From positions 2,330,359-2,394,358 of the forward strand of contig CH003364.1 in assembly GCA_000149265.1 (NCBI GenBank): a stretch of 64,000 bases of DNA, in the 5' to 3' direction. The stretch's first letter is position 1; every line of letters begins with the position of its first letter. This document shows positions 49,201-62,236 of this stretch, in pieces. The position numbers and the translations under genes were made by a program. The stretch is from Ciona savignyi (Eukaryota; Chordata; Ascidiacea; Phlebobranchia; Cionidae). The notes beneath the pieces were generated by a model, which did not search any database, was not told where the DNA came from, and was given only the letters and a program-made list of their open reading frames with translations.

Positions 49201-52200
49201 AAGAGAATTATTAGGATATAAAATGTACTATAACATGATGTCATGTACATGTGATGTACTACCATTTTATGAATTTTACCTTTAAATAAATTCTTGGAAA
49301 TATATTGGGTCAGTTGCTGGGTATATGCGTATCTAGTTTCAGTGTTGTTCTTGCAAATCATGGTATATGCCAACTTCACCGAAAGAGTCAGTTTGTATTG
49401 TTTCAGTATTACCCACATACTTAGGAGGGTTTTAAGTACTTCCAAGAAAAAAATTTACACCAGAAATAATCTCTGTTTAGCGGGAAAACTCAGAAGCAAC
49501 TTCATGATTTGGTTCGAAACAGCAACTTCCGTCGAACCACTTTTGCACGAAAGTCTGCCCGGACTCCCACTATTCACAGCAGGCCAACTCCATATGCCCC
49601 AGCTGTAGCCGTAACCCCTGCGGCCAATGAATTTGTAAGTTTACCTCAAAATTGGTTTCTCTTTTCGTCGACAGATTATTTAACAATGAAAGAGCTCAAA
49701 GGGACAATGTGAACAAAATTTTGTAAAAATTACAATTTTTGTACAATATTTTGTATAAAAAATTTACACTTACATTAAAAGTGTTTGTATTTAAAATCCT
49801 ACAAAGTCAGAGCGACGAAGCTAATTAATGGATTTTAACTGACTTTAAACACATTATAGTTAAGTGTTGATTTTAAGACTTTTAAAATTTGAACTATAAC
49901 TTTTCAATCATGAACTTTTTTCATTATATTGTCTTTTCGCTGCAACGAGATAATTTTGTAATCTTTTTACTGCACAAATACTAAATTTCCTCTAAAATCG
50001 TTTTACTGCAAGAACATCAATCTTAAACAATAAGCTAGTGCCAAATTACAACCGATGGTTCTTTTTTATAGCTAGATTCGAATAAATTTGGTTTTAGCGT
50101 CAATGCACATTTTAATCTAATTTGATTTATTCATACTGTGTTTTTTTAACTAATGAGATATAAAATCATTGTGACAGATTTAAAAAAAATTAAAATTAGC
50201 AATCTTTTTGAGCGGTGACTTAAAATAATTACTATATACCGTTATTTTTATTTCTTTTAATAAAGCACATAACATTTAAATAAAGTGCATTTTGCAGATG
50301 TTTCCCAACATAACTGTTGCCATGTATTTTTGTTAGTGTTTAGTACCAGTCATTTAGATTATTTTAAAATTGCACCAAGATGGCAACAGTAAAGTAGCCA
50401 GAAATCTGCAAAATGCATATTTAGTCAATTGTAATGGCTTTAATATTCTAATCAAATTCTAATTATCCCATACATTATGTATTTCTTGTCACAATATCGA
50501 GTACCATTTGTCACCGAAAATGAACCAATTATCGCACTTGAAATTTATTGATTTATCTGTCCCTGATTGTCTATGGCTTTGTTCTTCATGAATTATTTCC
50601 TGGATTCCTTTTCTAATGTTAAGTTAAAAATACTTAAAATAAGGAATTTATTCTTTAAAATTTTTGTGAACTTCCAGTTAACCACCTAATGGTAATATGC
50701 CAGTATCTGTTTTTTAATTAACTGATCACCGTTTAAAAATACTAGCTAGTGTATAATAGACTGCTGTTGGAAGTTCACAAGTTATAATCAATAAATATGT
50801 TAATTTATGCTTTAATGGTGCTTTGCTTAAAACTTCAAAATGAATTTTTATTATTAATTATTTTCTTTTTCTCCCAGGCAAGCCACGAGTCCACTGAACA
50901 AAGCCCCTCAAATTCTGAGATTCCCAGTCCGATTAAAACCGATGTCGAAGTAAATGGTTACGCCGCAAAGACGCCAGGTGTGTTTCGTATTCTGCTCAGC
51001 TATTGCAGCACAATGAGCTGTAGCATTTTCACACAAGCAGTGGAAATAAAAAAATGCAAAGCTTTTTGAAACACCTTGCTGGGTGTAAATATGTAACTTA
51101 TAATACATTATTAGCTTTACTCATTGTACCATGTTCACAACCATACAAATTCACAAGAATACATTACCCATGTAATAACTATGTATCCAAGAATATCATT
51201 ATTTCTAAAACAATATTACATTACCTTTACCTGAATGTATGTAAACCATGCATGTCTAATTGAAGAGTGGTATGTTTGTACTTCTATATTACTGGAAACA
51301 CATCTTTGAACTAAGCAGATTTGATTTTTTATCTTTTTGCTTTTACAGATATGGCCATTGCTTCCAAGGAAGACGGTTTGGTGTACACGCAGAGAGAAGA
51401 TCCTCAAGGGGAGGTGTCACCTTCCTCCTTAGCTGCCACCGCCGCTTGGCAGGTGGAGAGTGAGAACCTCCACAGTAGCGTGGTGTCAGTGCCCGTCCAC
51501 GAAACCCCGGACGAGGAGCCAGGTAACGACCGCCTCGGCACCGTGCATGATGGAAGTATTAACTCAAATAACATCGCCGCGCCAATCAAAAGTCCTGACA
51601 TACTGAGCGGTCACGTAGACGTAACGCCCCCGAACACAAATGACAACAGTGAGATTTCGCGAGGTACAATTAAATCCACCACCAGTGTAGACAGCCCTGC
51701 CAGCAGAGCGAGCAAATCAAGTGTTGCCAGGTCCAGTTCCACCAGGTCAGGCAGCAGCTCGAGTTACAAATACAGTAACCAGCCGTTACCCCCTCCCCCA
51801 CCCCCGCCAGTGGATTCAGATGATGATGTAAGCGACACTTTTCCTTCCCCACCCCCCTTGCCCCCGAAATCAGCAAAAACTACCCCAGCTCCAGTTCGTC
51901 AATGGACCAAAGCAAACGGAACCCCAAAACCAGAATACATGAACGCTGATGATTTGCAGATAAATGTTAGACTTAGAAAACCAGCTTCGAGGAGCGTTTC
52001 AAATGCATCGAAAAACTTGAGCTTCGGCCACCCGAACCCAGCCATTCAAAGCATCCATGACCAAAGTCGGACGATCAGTCTTTCAGAGAGTGAAGTAAGC
52101 ATCCCTGGCATGGGGGGTGGGGAACCACGGACCCCCAGTCAGTATGCGGCTCTGGAGCAGAAAATGATCAAAGCTGGGTTCTACTCAGTTCCGACCCGTC

Positions 52201-54793
52201 CTCCCGTAATAACCGATGACTCGGAAACTGGGATCATGGACTCTGACATCGACAAAGCACTTCATGAACTTGATGTGGCCACTAGGGGTCTCATTTCCAA
52301 CGGTTCATATGAAGGAGAATCAGATTCGGACGAAAGCGAAGAAAACTATAGTGATAATGCCGATACCCGAGAAAGATCGTTCACAACGACCCCCAAAAAT
52401 AAACGGAACAAAAAATTGGATGAATCAATTCTGACTCCAATCACGATGAAGTTTAATGACCATTACACCGGTCCGGACTACGCTAGCACCGATGCTCTGT
52501 CTTCCTTCGCAATTGAAATGGAGGCCTCGTTCGATCGTATTCGGGAGTCATTGTCAGTGGACAAACTTGACCAGCGCACGAATAGAACGCCCGCACGCCC
52601 GCTGTCGAGTAGCCTCGACGTGCTTTTAATGCCTGACGATGAAAACTCCTTCTGCATCCTACCTGATCCAGTCAATAATAACAGTGGTTTTGGACGGAAC
52701 GCGAATAACAATGAAAGTTTTGGACCAGGGTCCCACACCTTTTATTCTTATGAAGACACATTGCAGCTATAGTAGGGTGTTTTAGGATTTCAAAAAAAGA
52801 CATTTTTAGACTTTTTATTATGTACGATGAGCAAATAACGGACAAAACGAGACATCTGTACAAAAATATCAAGAGAAAATCGTAAACTATTTCTGCAAAT
52901 AAACCAGTTTTGCACAATCGAATAAGTTTTAAAACAATTTGTCTGGATCTGGTGATTCTCGCTGGCGCTTGGCTAGGCTGTCTTCCTCATTTGCCACTAA
53001 TCGCATGTTGCATGCCTGGTACCTCGTTCGTATCTCTCGGTTGTCATTTGTACCAGGGTCCACAATTCATTTGAGCTAGATTTAGAAGACTTTCAGGGCT
53101 TTATGGCAATAATAAGTGATTACAAGTTTTTAGCTTTCACTACTACCATGCTGAATTTTTTTTTAAATGTGCTATGATTATTTATTACCGAGAAAATTAA
53201 TTTTTCAAAATAATAGTTGATGCTAATGTTTGAATTTTATGTAGAATAAATGTGATCTTTATTTTAACTGTTTAAAAAATTGTGACTTGTATTTAGGTGT
53301 AAAATTCAAAAGTACTCATTTAATCTTAATTCGAAAAGTTCATTTAAACGCCCAAGTCTTATCTGCTATGCTTTTGCATTGTGAACTCCCAAAAGCTGTG
53401 AAAATCAACTCATGTCCTAAAAGCGTACTTTTTAAATCAAAGACTGATATTTTTGCCTTTTTTAACTTATGATGTTTGTTTTTTGTGTTTCCGTTCGGTA
53501 CCAATAAATTGCCACTTGGTTTTTCAAAAACCAGACAACTATGTGAGTATATGTGCCCAATGAAGTTTCAGTTAGAAAAAACAGGTATATTGGTGTAACC
53601 TTTAGTTTTATAGTTTATTTAAAAAAGCAGATTAATTTCAGACTCCAGAGATGGTAAGTGTAGTCATTAACTTCAGTCAGTTAAAGGAGTTAATTTACAG
53701 ACTGTTTAATGTACCAGAACTACTGCAGATTGACAGATAATCTAGCTAGCTATGTTGGAGGTGTTAATTTCCAGGTTTGTTCAAGGCGCTTGTCATTTGT
53801 GGCCGGGAAAATATATAAAACGCAACCCTCTCTTCAAACTTGAGGTAAAACTTCCTTTTATTTATGAAGTGTAATTTCAAATTTGCTCTAACCGATTAAC
53901 CATGAAATCATGATTAATATTCTAATTCATTTACAGCCAATACTCATATTTATCAGAATATCAGCTATTACACCAACCTTGCCACAGCTATTACAGTATG
54001 GTATATGTTATATTTGCACAGCCTGTTATATTTCACCAGGTTGTAGCAATGTATGCTGTGTATTGCCCAATGATAAATAAACAGAAAAACAATAAATATT
54101 TTTTTATATCGCCAAAATATCACTCCTACATGTTAGATAATATAAATTACATTCTTGAGGTACATTCCAACATATTTTTACTTAATACGCATAATGTTTA
54201 ATATGCATTATGCTATCTTGAATTGATTTTTAATTATTAAACAAGAATTTCATTTCTCCTGAGAAGGCATCTTAAAGCATGAAATTGTGACTATTTCTTG
54301 CAAGCTAGCATGTGCATTACAGTAGTACTATACATAAAACAAGCTGTATTATGTTGTGAATGTATCAATCAAANNNNNNNNNNNNNNNNNNNNNNNNNNN
54401 NNNNNNNNNNNNNNNNNNNNNNNNNNNNNNNNNNNNNNNNNNNNNNNNNNNNNNNNNNNNNNNNNNNNNNNNNTTCCTGCCGTCGCCAGTTAATCTTCAT
54501 TCTGGTAATTCGTCACACTTTTCCTTATTATTACTCTTTTTTCTTCATTAGGCTATTGCTTGTAATTGTAAAACGATGATTATTTTTAGAACAAGTAATG
54601 AAAGTGTTTTGCATTGTTTTTTTTTAATCCTACAATCTATTTATCATCGTATTTACTGTCTAACTATAAGACTAAATGAGAAAAAAGAATCTTTTTTTGC
54701 CATTTTATGATTTATTGGTCGCAGACTAAATGTCCTAAACAAAATAGGCTGCGACATCATTATTATAATACATCCTTCAAATGATAATCTATC

Positions 54794-54827
<34 letters not shown>

Positions 54828-57800
54828 CATATTTGTCACTTTTAATAAATTGAAACTGACATCAATCTCAATATTTGTGATGAAAACCGGTTTGTAAAAT
54901 CCCCGTGATTGCCACTAGGTGGTACTACAGAGCACACACCAACCAGTATGACAGAAATATCCGGGATATCCAACGGTTCTGTCACGTTCAGTGGCGCTTC
55001 ACAAATATCCCCCCATGGACTGCTATCCACCAGAGGACTGAAATCTACCTCTTCTCTCAGCAGTGAAACGGTACAAGATTTAAAAGCTTTATTATAGTAC
55101 TAATTTTTGTAGACATTTTGTTTTTTTGCAATATGGTTGGTGTCATTTATTTTGGTCATTTACAATGCTTTTTTTGTGTCACTTTTTTTCTTTTATAATT
55201 ATTACAAATTAAGTTATTTTTTTATAGTGCTCTGGTTACCATTCATTTTTAGATTAGTAAATAGTTAATTTTCTTTGAATTTTGACATTTTATAATTATT
55301 TGTAAGTGTTAAATTTTGAATATTTGGATTTTTTTTGCAACGTTCCGATTTAATTTTGCAATTTGATTTTACCAATTTTACCCAAGGTGTGATAAACATA
55401 TACCGTTATTAAAATATCTGTAAATTGCATATTGTATTAATATGTTTATATTATAAAGTTATAATTTTCCCACACATTTTGCAAAATCAATATCAGATCT
55501 TTTCTTAGATAACCTATAACGGGTTACATAACCACTGCCTGTCAAAATGATGTATTGAGGTTATGTTTAGGTAACATACATCAAAATAAGTCCGGATTAT
55601 CTTGCGCGAGTTTGCAGACTGAATATTACAAAGTGATTTTAAAGCACTCCTATGAATCAAAATCGATAGAAAACACCTTTTTCGCTACGAATAGATTCCA
55701 GTTGATAAATGGTTAACAGAGCCACTTCAATATCACTATTAACTGCTATTGGTAACAGTTATATTAAGTGCACTTGTTAAAAGTTGGATCCTGTTAAACA
55801 TAATTCTGACGGATGTGCCTAACCATTTAACATTTACATTGTTATTTCTATATAACTAAGGCAAATACACACAGCTAAAATTGTAGTTACTGTGAAAATG
55901 GCGGTACTGTGAAATTACATATTTGGTATTTTTTTGTTTTGTGCAATTAGCATGAAAATATGAAAGTTTTATCATAATTTTTAATTGGTTTCGTAATTTG
56001 ATCTTCGATAAGTGGGTTAAATACACAGGTCAAATTCGGTGAATATTGTACAAATAGACTTCAGTACGAATTTATTGACAATCATGTTTCATAAATAAAT
56101 GATATTGTGCAAATGGTTTAGCAAAGGCTTGCTTCCATCTGTGCAAAGTCTGCATACCCTGCACAAGGTACTGGGTTCTTATTGTAAATCTTTTTATAAA
56201 TTTTGGCTTAAATTTCATACCACACATCAAAAAACGAAAAATTGTTGTTCTGTCTCATGCTTCCAAAAAATGAACGATTATGACATAAAAGTATAATTTG
56301 CTCATGCATGGTAATGCATGGGAAAGCTTAATATTAAATTTCATTTAGTTTTCTAGTTTTCAGGGTTCTTTACTTTAGAATTAAACACTAATAGTGTAAT
56401 ATTTAACAGAGATATCCCTCCTCACAAGCCTACTACATTGCCAAGGAAATCCTGACAACTGAACGAACTTATGTGAAAGATTTAGAAGTCATAACCAAGG
56501 TAAGTTTCTTTAACACAGTTTACACTTGCTGTAATTGTGGAATGCAGTTTTTAAGAAAATTCTTAGACAAGTTTCAAACAAAACTAAAGACAGTCAAAAA
56601 TGAAGTCTGTAGGAATTTTATTTAAATATGTTTTATGTTTTTAAAATAAAAATAATAAAAATTCATTAAAATTAGTTTTTATGAACAGTTCGATAAAAGT
56701 AATCTCCATTTAAATATTAAATATTTGAATAATATGTTGCTGTAACGGAGTTTTCTTCTTATAGCTGTGATTAAAATGAGAAACTGTGATTTCCAGTGGT
56801 TTAAATCAGCGCTGCAGAAGGAGAGTTCTGACTTCCTCCTCCCCGAGAACCTTGCCAATCAGCTCTTCGGCGGGATCGGATCGCTCGTCGCTCTTCATCA
56901 GCAGTTCCTCTGCACACTGGATGATCGGCTGTCCTCCTGGGAGGGTAGGGGGAGCACAGGGGCATCCAATGATCAACTTGTAGATGACCTTATGCTTAAC
57001 CACATGCTTGTGTTGAAGGTGGGTGCGCTTTTATTGTTCGGTTAAAAAACAAAAGGAATTTAAAGAGTTTTTTTTTTCATTGACAAATTGCTGCTTTAGA
57101 GAATTTTAATTGGTTAACATGAAATTTGTGAATTGCACAAATATATGGCAAAATTGCAGCAAAATACTTTTCCAGTCAAATAATTCGTTTCTTTTGTCCA
57201 ATTTTTATATGTGACCATTCTTTGTTTTCAATCTATAAGTTATTAGGTAAACTATATAAATCACTAGAAATACCTGGGATCGCTTGAAAATGGGGAATCG
57301 TTGATTCTTGCGCTTGAAGAAACTGGTGAAGATTCGAGGTTTGAGTCCATCTATCGGGAGTTTGAGCTGCAGAAGGTGTGCTACCTCCCGTTCAACTCAT
57401 TCCTGCTCAAACCGATGCAGAGAGTCGTGCATTATAAGCTCGTCGTGGAGCGTGAGTCTTGTTTTGTTGTTTAAAAATGTAGAATTTCTGTGTCTAAGTA
57501 TATATTCATTTCCGTTTTTTAAACCCTTTTTAAATGCGACAATATTTCAATATCGATTAGAAATTTCACAGTTAGAAAGTCTTCAGCACTTTATGCATAG
57601 CATTCAAGACATAGCCTGTTTAAGGTGTATGCATGTGCTTGGCTAATTAAGCTGCTCCAATTTGTTGCATCAGTATTATTAATTTCGTAAAACAAGCGCT
57701 TTTTAGACTCTGCCTTCTTTAGTTGTGAAACTGAGAAAAAGCTCGTATTTTTTCTTAACCATTATTAGAGAAGTGCTATTCTGACAATAATTTGTTACCA

Positions 57801-60800
57801 TCAAGACTTACTATGTATTCTCATCATGTAGGGTTGATCGGATATTACGAGGATGATTCAAGTATGGACAACCACTCCGACCTACAAACCGCATACCAGG
57901 AAGCAACTGCTCTCGCTACTGCCATCCAGGAGAGACTCAAACGAGCTCACAACCTCCAGAAGTTGGCGCAACTGAGACGCGACCTTCTAGGGGTGGACAA
58001 CTTGATAAAAGCTAAAAGAGTAGGACCTTGTTGCAATGATTCCTAAATGTCATATCACTGGCTATTTAATATGCAAATTTGCTAAAATGATTCAGTTAAT
58101 ACCATAGTGACACGATTACTATTTAAAGAAGGCATAAGTGCTTTATTGCAGAACGCAGCCAACTGCACGCTGGTCCTTGGATAATAAACACACAATACTT
58201 ATACCCGGTAGTATTCAATAGGTCAAACATACACAATGTAATGTCATATTCATACCACACTCACATAACAGCTTCAACTACCTGTGAACACATGCTTCTT
58301 TTTCCTTCATTATATTGTTACACTTTCAATACCCCACCAACTACCTGTGAACACATTATCTTACCATATTTGCATAAATCAGATAAAATTATGTAACTTT
58401 ATATGTCGGTAATGCTGTATATTTATAAGATTATTTCTTTGTTGACGAATAATTTGTCAGTTACTCTATCACACAAATTTAATAAAAAGTTCTGTGTTTA
58501 CAATAATAATGTATTTTTATAGATTTTTACAAACAAATAACTTTTTAAGGTTTAAAATGTGTATTTCTTCAGATTAAGTAATACTTTGATACAAGGAAGA
58601 TATTGGAAAATTGTTGTTTTTAAATAAATCAGTAGTTGCAGGATTAACCAGACTTTTCCCTCAGGACTTCATACGAGAAGGCAGCTTGTACAAGTTGTCG
58701 AGAAAGGGCTTCCAACAGCGGTTATTCTTCTTGTTCTCTGATTGCCTCGTCTACACAAGCAAAGGGGTCACGTCGACCAACCAGTTCAAAGTTCACGCCG
58801 AACTTCCCCTGCAAGGGATGATCGTAAGTGGAATGCAGTCAACCATTTTTTATTTAAAATACTTAATAAAATATTTAAAAAAGTTTTTTTATTGGAAATA
58901 TTTAATAAAACATTTAAAAAAAGGTTGTTTTTTTATGCGATTTCTTAAATGTTTATTAAATTTGCTTATGTTTAATCTCATCTTGCATTTATTTCAGTTC
59001 ACATTTTGTAGTTTTATTTTTATATTTTGTAGTGCAATTTTTCTTAGTTGTCTGAAACTGTTCAAAAAAGATTCCGTTTAACGACTAACTCACCAATTAA
59101 CCTGACATTGTTTTTAGTTTCGGATTTTTATACCATGCATTTAGTCGGTACTGAAACGATTACATCTCAAACTATGTATCTTTTAATCAACCCCCCCCCC
59201 CCATAGATTGAAGTGAACGAGGGTGAGAGTGCCGTCCCGAACTGCTTCAGCATCTTGTCGGGCACGAAGACGGTGATTGTGGCTGCTGCCACCCAGGAGG
59301 AGATGGACAAGTGGTTGGAGGATTTCAGCGTCGCAATCGCACTTGCTGGTCGTGATACCACACTCTTCGATTCCCCGCTCAATAACACTACAGGTTTGTA
59401 CAACAGCCGGTTTTACCTGTTTAAGCATTTCACATTAAAATTAATTTGACAAGGTTTTACACCTGATGCCATTAGTATACTACACATTGTTTATCTGTGA
59501 AGCGATTTCCTAAAATTCCAAGTAGTTTTTATCAGTAGTATATTGCATGGATAGTATCAGAAGGAGATTTCTTCATACTGCAACGCAATCGATGAGTAGC
59601 CAGCTTAAGAATCACAAAAATAAACAAAGATACTTTTAATTTCCTTACAACATACCATTTTTACTCAAATTTTAAAATCCCATTGCTGTTGTGTTGTCTG
59701 AGGGATCACGGTAAACATGAAAAAGTTGTAAAGTTCCCAAACCTCCATGATTCCTCCAGGATCAATGAGTCGACTCTCCATGGAGCAGTCGTCGGAGGAT
59801 GGGGAGGGGTCGGTGCGCAACTCGATGGAGCGACTCAAACCTCCGATGCAGCATCGATCCAACGCCACTATGCACGTCTGCTGGCACCGGAACACCAGCG
59901 TCAGCTCCTCCGACCACTTGGTGTCGCTAAGGGTCAGTGATGACGTTTTTTTTCTGTCGACTGATGGTAAAAACCAACATGTAATGTTAGGCAACACAGG
60001 GTGAGGGTAGTATGCAAAAAAATGTTTTAAACGATTCCTGAAACCAGTTTTCTGTATAATTTAACCACAAAAATCCTGGTTTAAAGATTGGGCTTAAATA
60101 TGGTTTAGTTAATCCATGTTTAAGCTTTAATCTGTTTTTTACTGGTACTGATCACTGCATTAATTTGATTGCACATTTTAGAAGTAAAAAAATGGACGTA
60201 TATGTATAAGAATTGTGTACATGGACTTTAACAAAAAAAAGTAAAATCTTTTTTGTCATAACAGAACCAGCTAAGCGGCTATTTGCTGCGGAAATTCAAG
60301 AACTCCAACGGCTGGCAGAAGCTTTGGGTTGTCTTCACCAATTTCTGTCTCTTCTTTTACAAATCGCACCAGGTAAAGTTCACATTTAAGGTGCAATGAA
60401 TGGGATTGGGGGTGTAGATGTGTCGTATTAATACTCTGATAAAACAAAAGTGAATATTTCTGCTTGTATTGCATCCCTGTTGAAAGCAAGCATGCCCAGA
60501 TCAACCCACATTATTTTCGAATTTAACTGTGGCCTATAACGCTTGAGAAGTATATTTTTCGTTTAACCTTTTCAACGATGATTTCCAACGAAACAAGATT
60601 GACCACTAATTTTTCGGAAAACACAAAAAGTTTTGATCTATATTAATAAAACAAAATTACATATATACCATTGATTTCCTTACAAAGACAAAACCCGTAT
60701 TTTTTTAGAGAGCGTGGACCGTTTTTTCTTAATAAAAGACAAATTTCCAAAAATGTCAAGCCATACCAATAATTTCTTGACAATTCTTCACAGGACGAAT

Positions 60801-61498
60801 CGCCGTTAGCAAGTCTTCCATTACTCGGCTACACCATCAACTCCCCGTCCGAGAACGACGGAATAAGAAAGGACTTTGTGTTCAAGCTCAAGTTCAAAAC
60901 TCACGTATATTTCTTCAGGGCCGAGAGCCAGTTCACATACAACAGGTTGGGATTTAGTGTGGTTTATAGACCTGCTGTTTAATTCTCGTGGCTGGGATAA
61001 TGTATAGGATTTGGGATACTGGGATGTCTAGTGGCCTGTGCAATTTCTATGTGTATTGGATAGAATAGGATATTCATCTTTATCCCCGTGAATGGGGAAA
61101 CCAAGGGGGTTAATCCACGGAAAAGTAAGATCACCTTGCACCCACCGTAGGGTTACCGGAGCTATTGCAATATGTTGTGTATTATTGAGACGGTTCTTTA
61201 ATCTAGTACAGCCCAATATGCCTACGATATATTTTCAATGATACAAAAGCACCACCACCATCTATAAAATTAAAATGAAATATGTGGAGTACATATGGGC
61301 GACATAGGGGCCAATCATTGTGTACGTTTTATGTCTGACTACACATGAACACTGCAGAAAAACTTGTGTTAAAGTTAAAACTTTTCGCCGTTTTATTCAA
61401 TTCTTCAATATTTTTCCAGATGGCTGGAAGTCGTCAGCAGTGCCACTGTTACGTCACAAAGAACTCGTCTTTTCAGTCGCATGGATAGTTACCAGTAA
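37267..61498 (+). CDS. FERM, RhoGEF (DH) and double-PH protein, FARP1/FARP2 orthologue
   Basis: Twenty-one exons joined in phase give 1024 aa (human FARP1 1045): 37267-37338, 44201-44345, 45136-45312, 46233-46368, 47012-47159, 47596-47697, 48970-49142, 49481-49634, 50878-50977, 51349-51522, 54919-55070, 56410-56499, 56797-57018, 57268-57451, 57832-58019, 58665-58823, 59207-59393, 59760-59932, 60265-60372, 60794-60945, 61420-61498. FERM (about 8-305): [51 protein letters not shown]-adjacent region: [17 protein letters not shown] (about 517-710): [41 protein letters not shown]1 (about 740-850): [30 protein letters not shown]2 (about 913-1010): [32 protein letters not shown]. Family members link membrane receptors to Rac/Rho signalling and actin. 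Exon 1 could end six bases earlier at a better donor (GTAAAG). The exon 10 donor is inferred from phase and length. Confidence 0.9.
37339..44200 (+). other. FARP intron 1, 6.9 kb, with regulatory-looking block
   Basis: No exon or second gene was found. The first and last parts are AT-rich. From about 39.2 to 42.7 kb the DNA contains many more CpG dinucleotides and several bZIP-type words, which suggests an unmethylated enhancer or alternative promoter. The open frames there (for example 40092-40385 on -) have no recognisable domain. Confidence 0.5.
41461..41484. promoter_or_regulatory. Inverted pair of ATGACGCAA (CRE/C-EBP hybrid) sites
   Basis: TTGCGTCAT, a six-base spacer AATGCG, then ATGACGCAA: a perfect inverted repeat of nine-base arms. 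ATGACGCAA joins a CREB/ATF half-site to a C/EBP half-site, a known target of ATF/C-EBP heterodimers and PAR-type bZIP factors. It sits in FARP intron 1 within the CpG-rich block. Binding is inferred only. Confidence 0.45.
46733..46968. repeat. 56-bp tandem repeat, about 4 copies, FARP intron 4
   Basis: Unit: GGAAGGCTACATCACACCTT, ATTCTGTTAATTTATTTTAA, AATAGTCTTTTTGGTT. Four copies with about 90% similarity end 43 bases before exon 5 (47012). The pyrimidine-rich parts lie close to that exon's acceptor. Confidence 0.9.
51349..52772 (+). CDS. Alternative 3'-terminal exon of FARP (FERM-only isoform)
   Basis: From the acceptor TTTTACAG at 51348 the FARP frame stays open for 474 codons to a stop at 52772. 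AATAAA lies 126 bases further on (52898-52903). Used in full, it would replace the DH and PH domains with an acidic, Ser/Pro-rich disordered tail and make an 876-aa protein. The tail has [16 protein letters not shown] (profilin/EVH1-like), [10 protein letters not shown] (SH3-like), an acidic [14 protein letters not shown] stretch and a hydrophobic C-terminus YEDTLQL. Within it, CCAG/GTAACG at 51522 gives the phase needed to join the DH-side exon at 54919 and restores the normal FARP length. I infer two isoforms; two separate genes is the less likely alternative. Confidence 0.6.
52898..52903 (+). terminator. Intragenic poly(A) signal
   Basis: AATAAA shortly after the stop of the long exon 10 reading frame, inside what is otherwise a 3.4-kb intron of FARP. 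It would end the FERM-only transcript. Confidence 0.5.
54374..54473. other. Assembly gap, 100 N
   Basis: Exactly 100 N, the conventional placeholder for a gap of unknown size, within the FARP intron between the exon at 51349 and that at 54919. A small linker exon could be hidden here. Confidence 0.98.
54797..54826. repeat. (TA)n microsatellite
   Basis: About fifteen TA repeats in a FARP intron, 90 bases before the exon at 54919. A shorter (AT)n run lies at 30050-30069 in RFC4. Confidence 0.9.
59191..59202 (+). repeat. C12 homopolymer in a splice acceptor
   Basis: Twelve consecutive C followed by ATAG form the whole pyrimidine tract of FARP exon 17 (59207). Length calls in such a run are error-prone, but the exon itself is not affected. 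Confidence 0.85.
61057..61215 (-). mobile_element. Truncated SINE copy in FARP intron 20
   Basis: Matches the tail half of the family: GGATAGAATAGGATATTCAT, CCCCGTGAATGGGGAAACCA, CACCGTAGGGTTACCGGAGC. It lies between exons 20 and 21; the tRNA head is missing. Confidence 0.8.
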
Positions 61499-61758
61499 TC
61501 GCAACGATTTTCGGTTTTCTTTCCGATTGCTGAACACACAACCGTCCTGGTTGTCAAATCTCGGTTTAACTAATCTTGAGTTGTAATCGGCGATTATGTT
61601 GTTTTGAAATCATTTTATTTCTTGCTGCCTGCAAATCAAACCACTAGCCTGATGTTGTCTGCATTTTTTTAGTAATTCTATGGGTGGAGCAATTCCTATC
61701 GTTTTTTTGCACGATCACTGGTAAATAGGGCACCGAGTAACGCGTCGCTGTCAGCTGT

Positions 61759-61764
61759 AATAAA
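61759..61764 (+). terminator. Poly(A) signal of full-length FARP
   Basis: AATAAA 261 bases after the stop codon at 61498; the first canonical hexamer downstream. Confidence 0.45.
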
Positions 61765-62082
61765 CAAGCCAACAAATGACTAAATTGCACAGGTAAAAAG
61801 CCATCTTTAATGTTCTCAATGTTTCTCTGATAATTCAAACGATTTTTGATGATATTTATTTACCCGGATACTTTTACCCAAGTGATGAACTAAACTGCTG
61901 GTAAATAACTTTTATACGTTGTGCGATTGTTGCGTTTTACTAACCGAACTGATGGAAACTATGAATTCTCTAATTTACGGTGCTTTATTTGTTATATTTG
62001 ATTACACCTGACTTCGATCTAACTTCAAAAATTATATAAGTATGTTTGTAAATATTATCTTCGACTGTCGTGTAGTTATGCG

Positions 62083-62236
62083 TTGTACGGTAGGGACAAC
62101 ACTAAAGCGAGAGAAAGTGGATAAAAGCGAAAATAACTACCCTGACTTTAACCATAACCCCCAACCTAACCCTAACCCAAATTTTAACGAGCAGTTTCTG
62201 CGATTCTTCCGCTATAGTGTTGTACCATGGCAACCC
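62083..62236. mobile_element. Possible small MITE with telomere-like core
   Basis: GTACGGTAGGGACAACACTA, AAGCGAGAGAAAG at the left is matched in reverse by CGATTCTTCCGCTATAGTGT, TGTACCAT at the right, giving imperfect inverted ends of about 28 bp. The centre reads AACCTAACCCTAACCC, like a few telomere units. About 150 bp and no coding capacity. Confidence 0.45.

Noticed and set aside
49294..49608. 104-codon frame overlapping FARP exon 8
   Set aside because: Its frame differs from that of the FARP exon, which is fixed by the [10 protein letters not shown] segment and by the phases on both sides.
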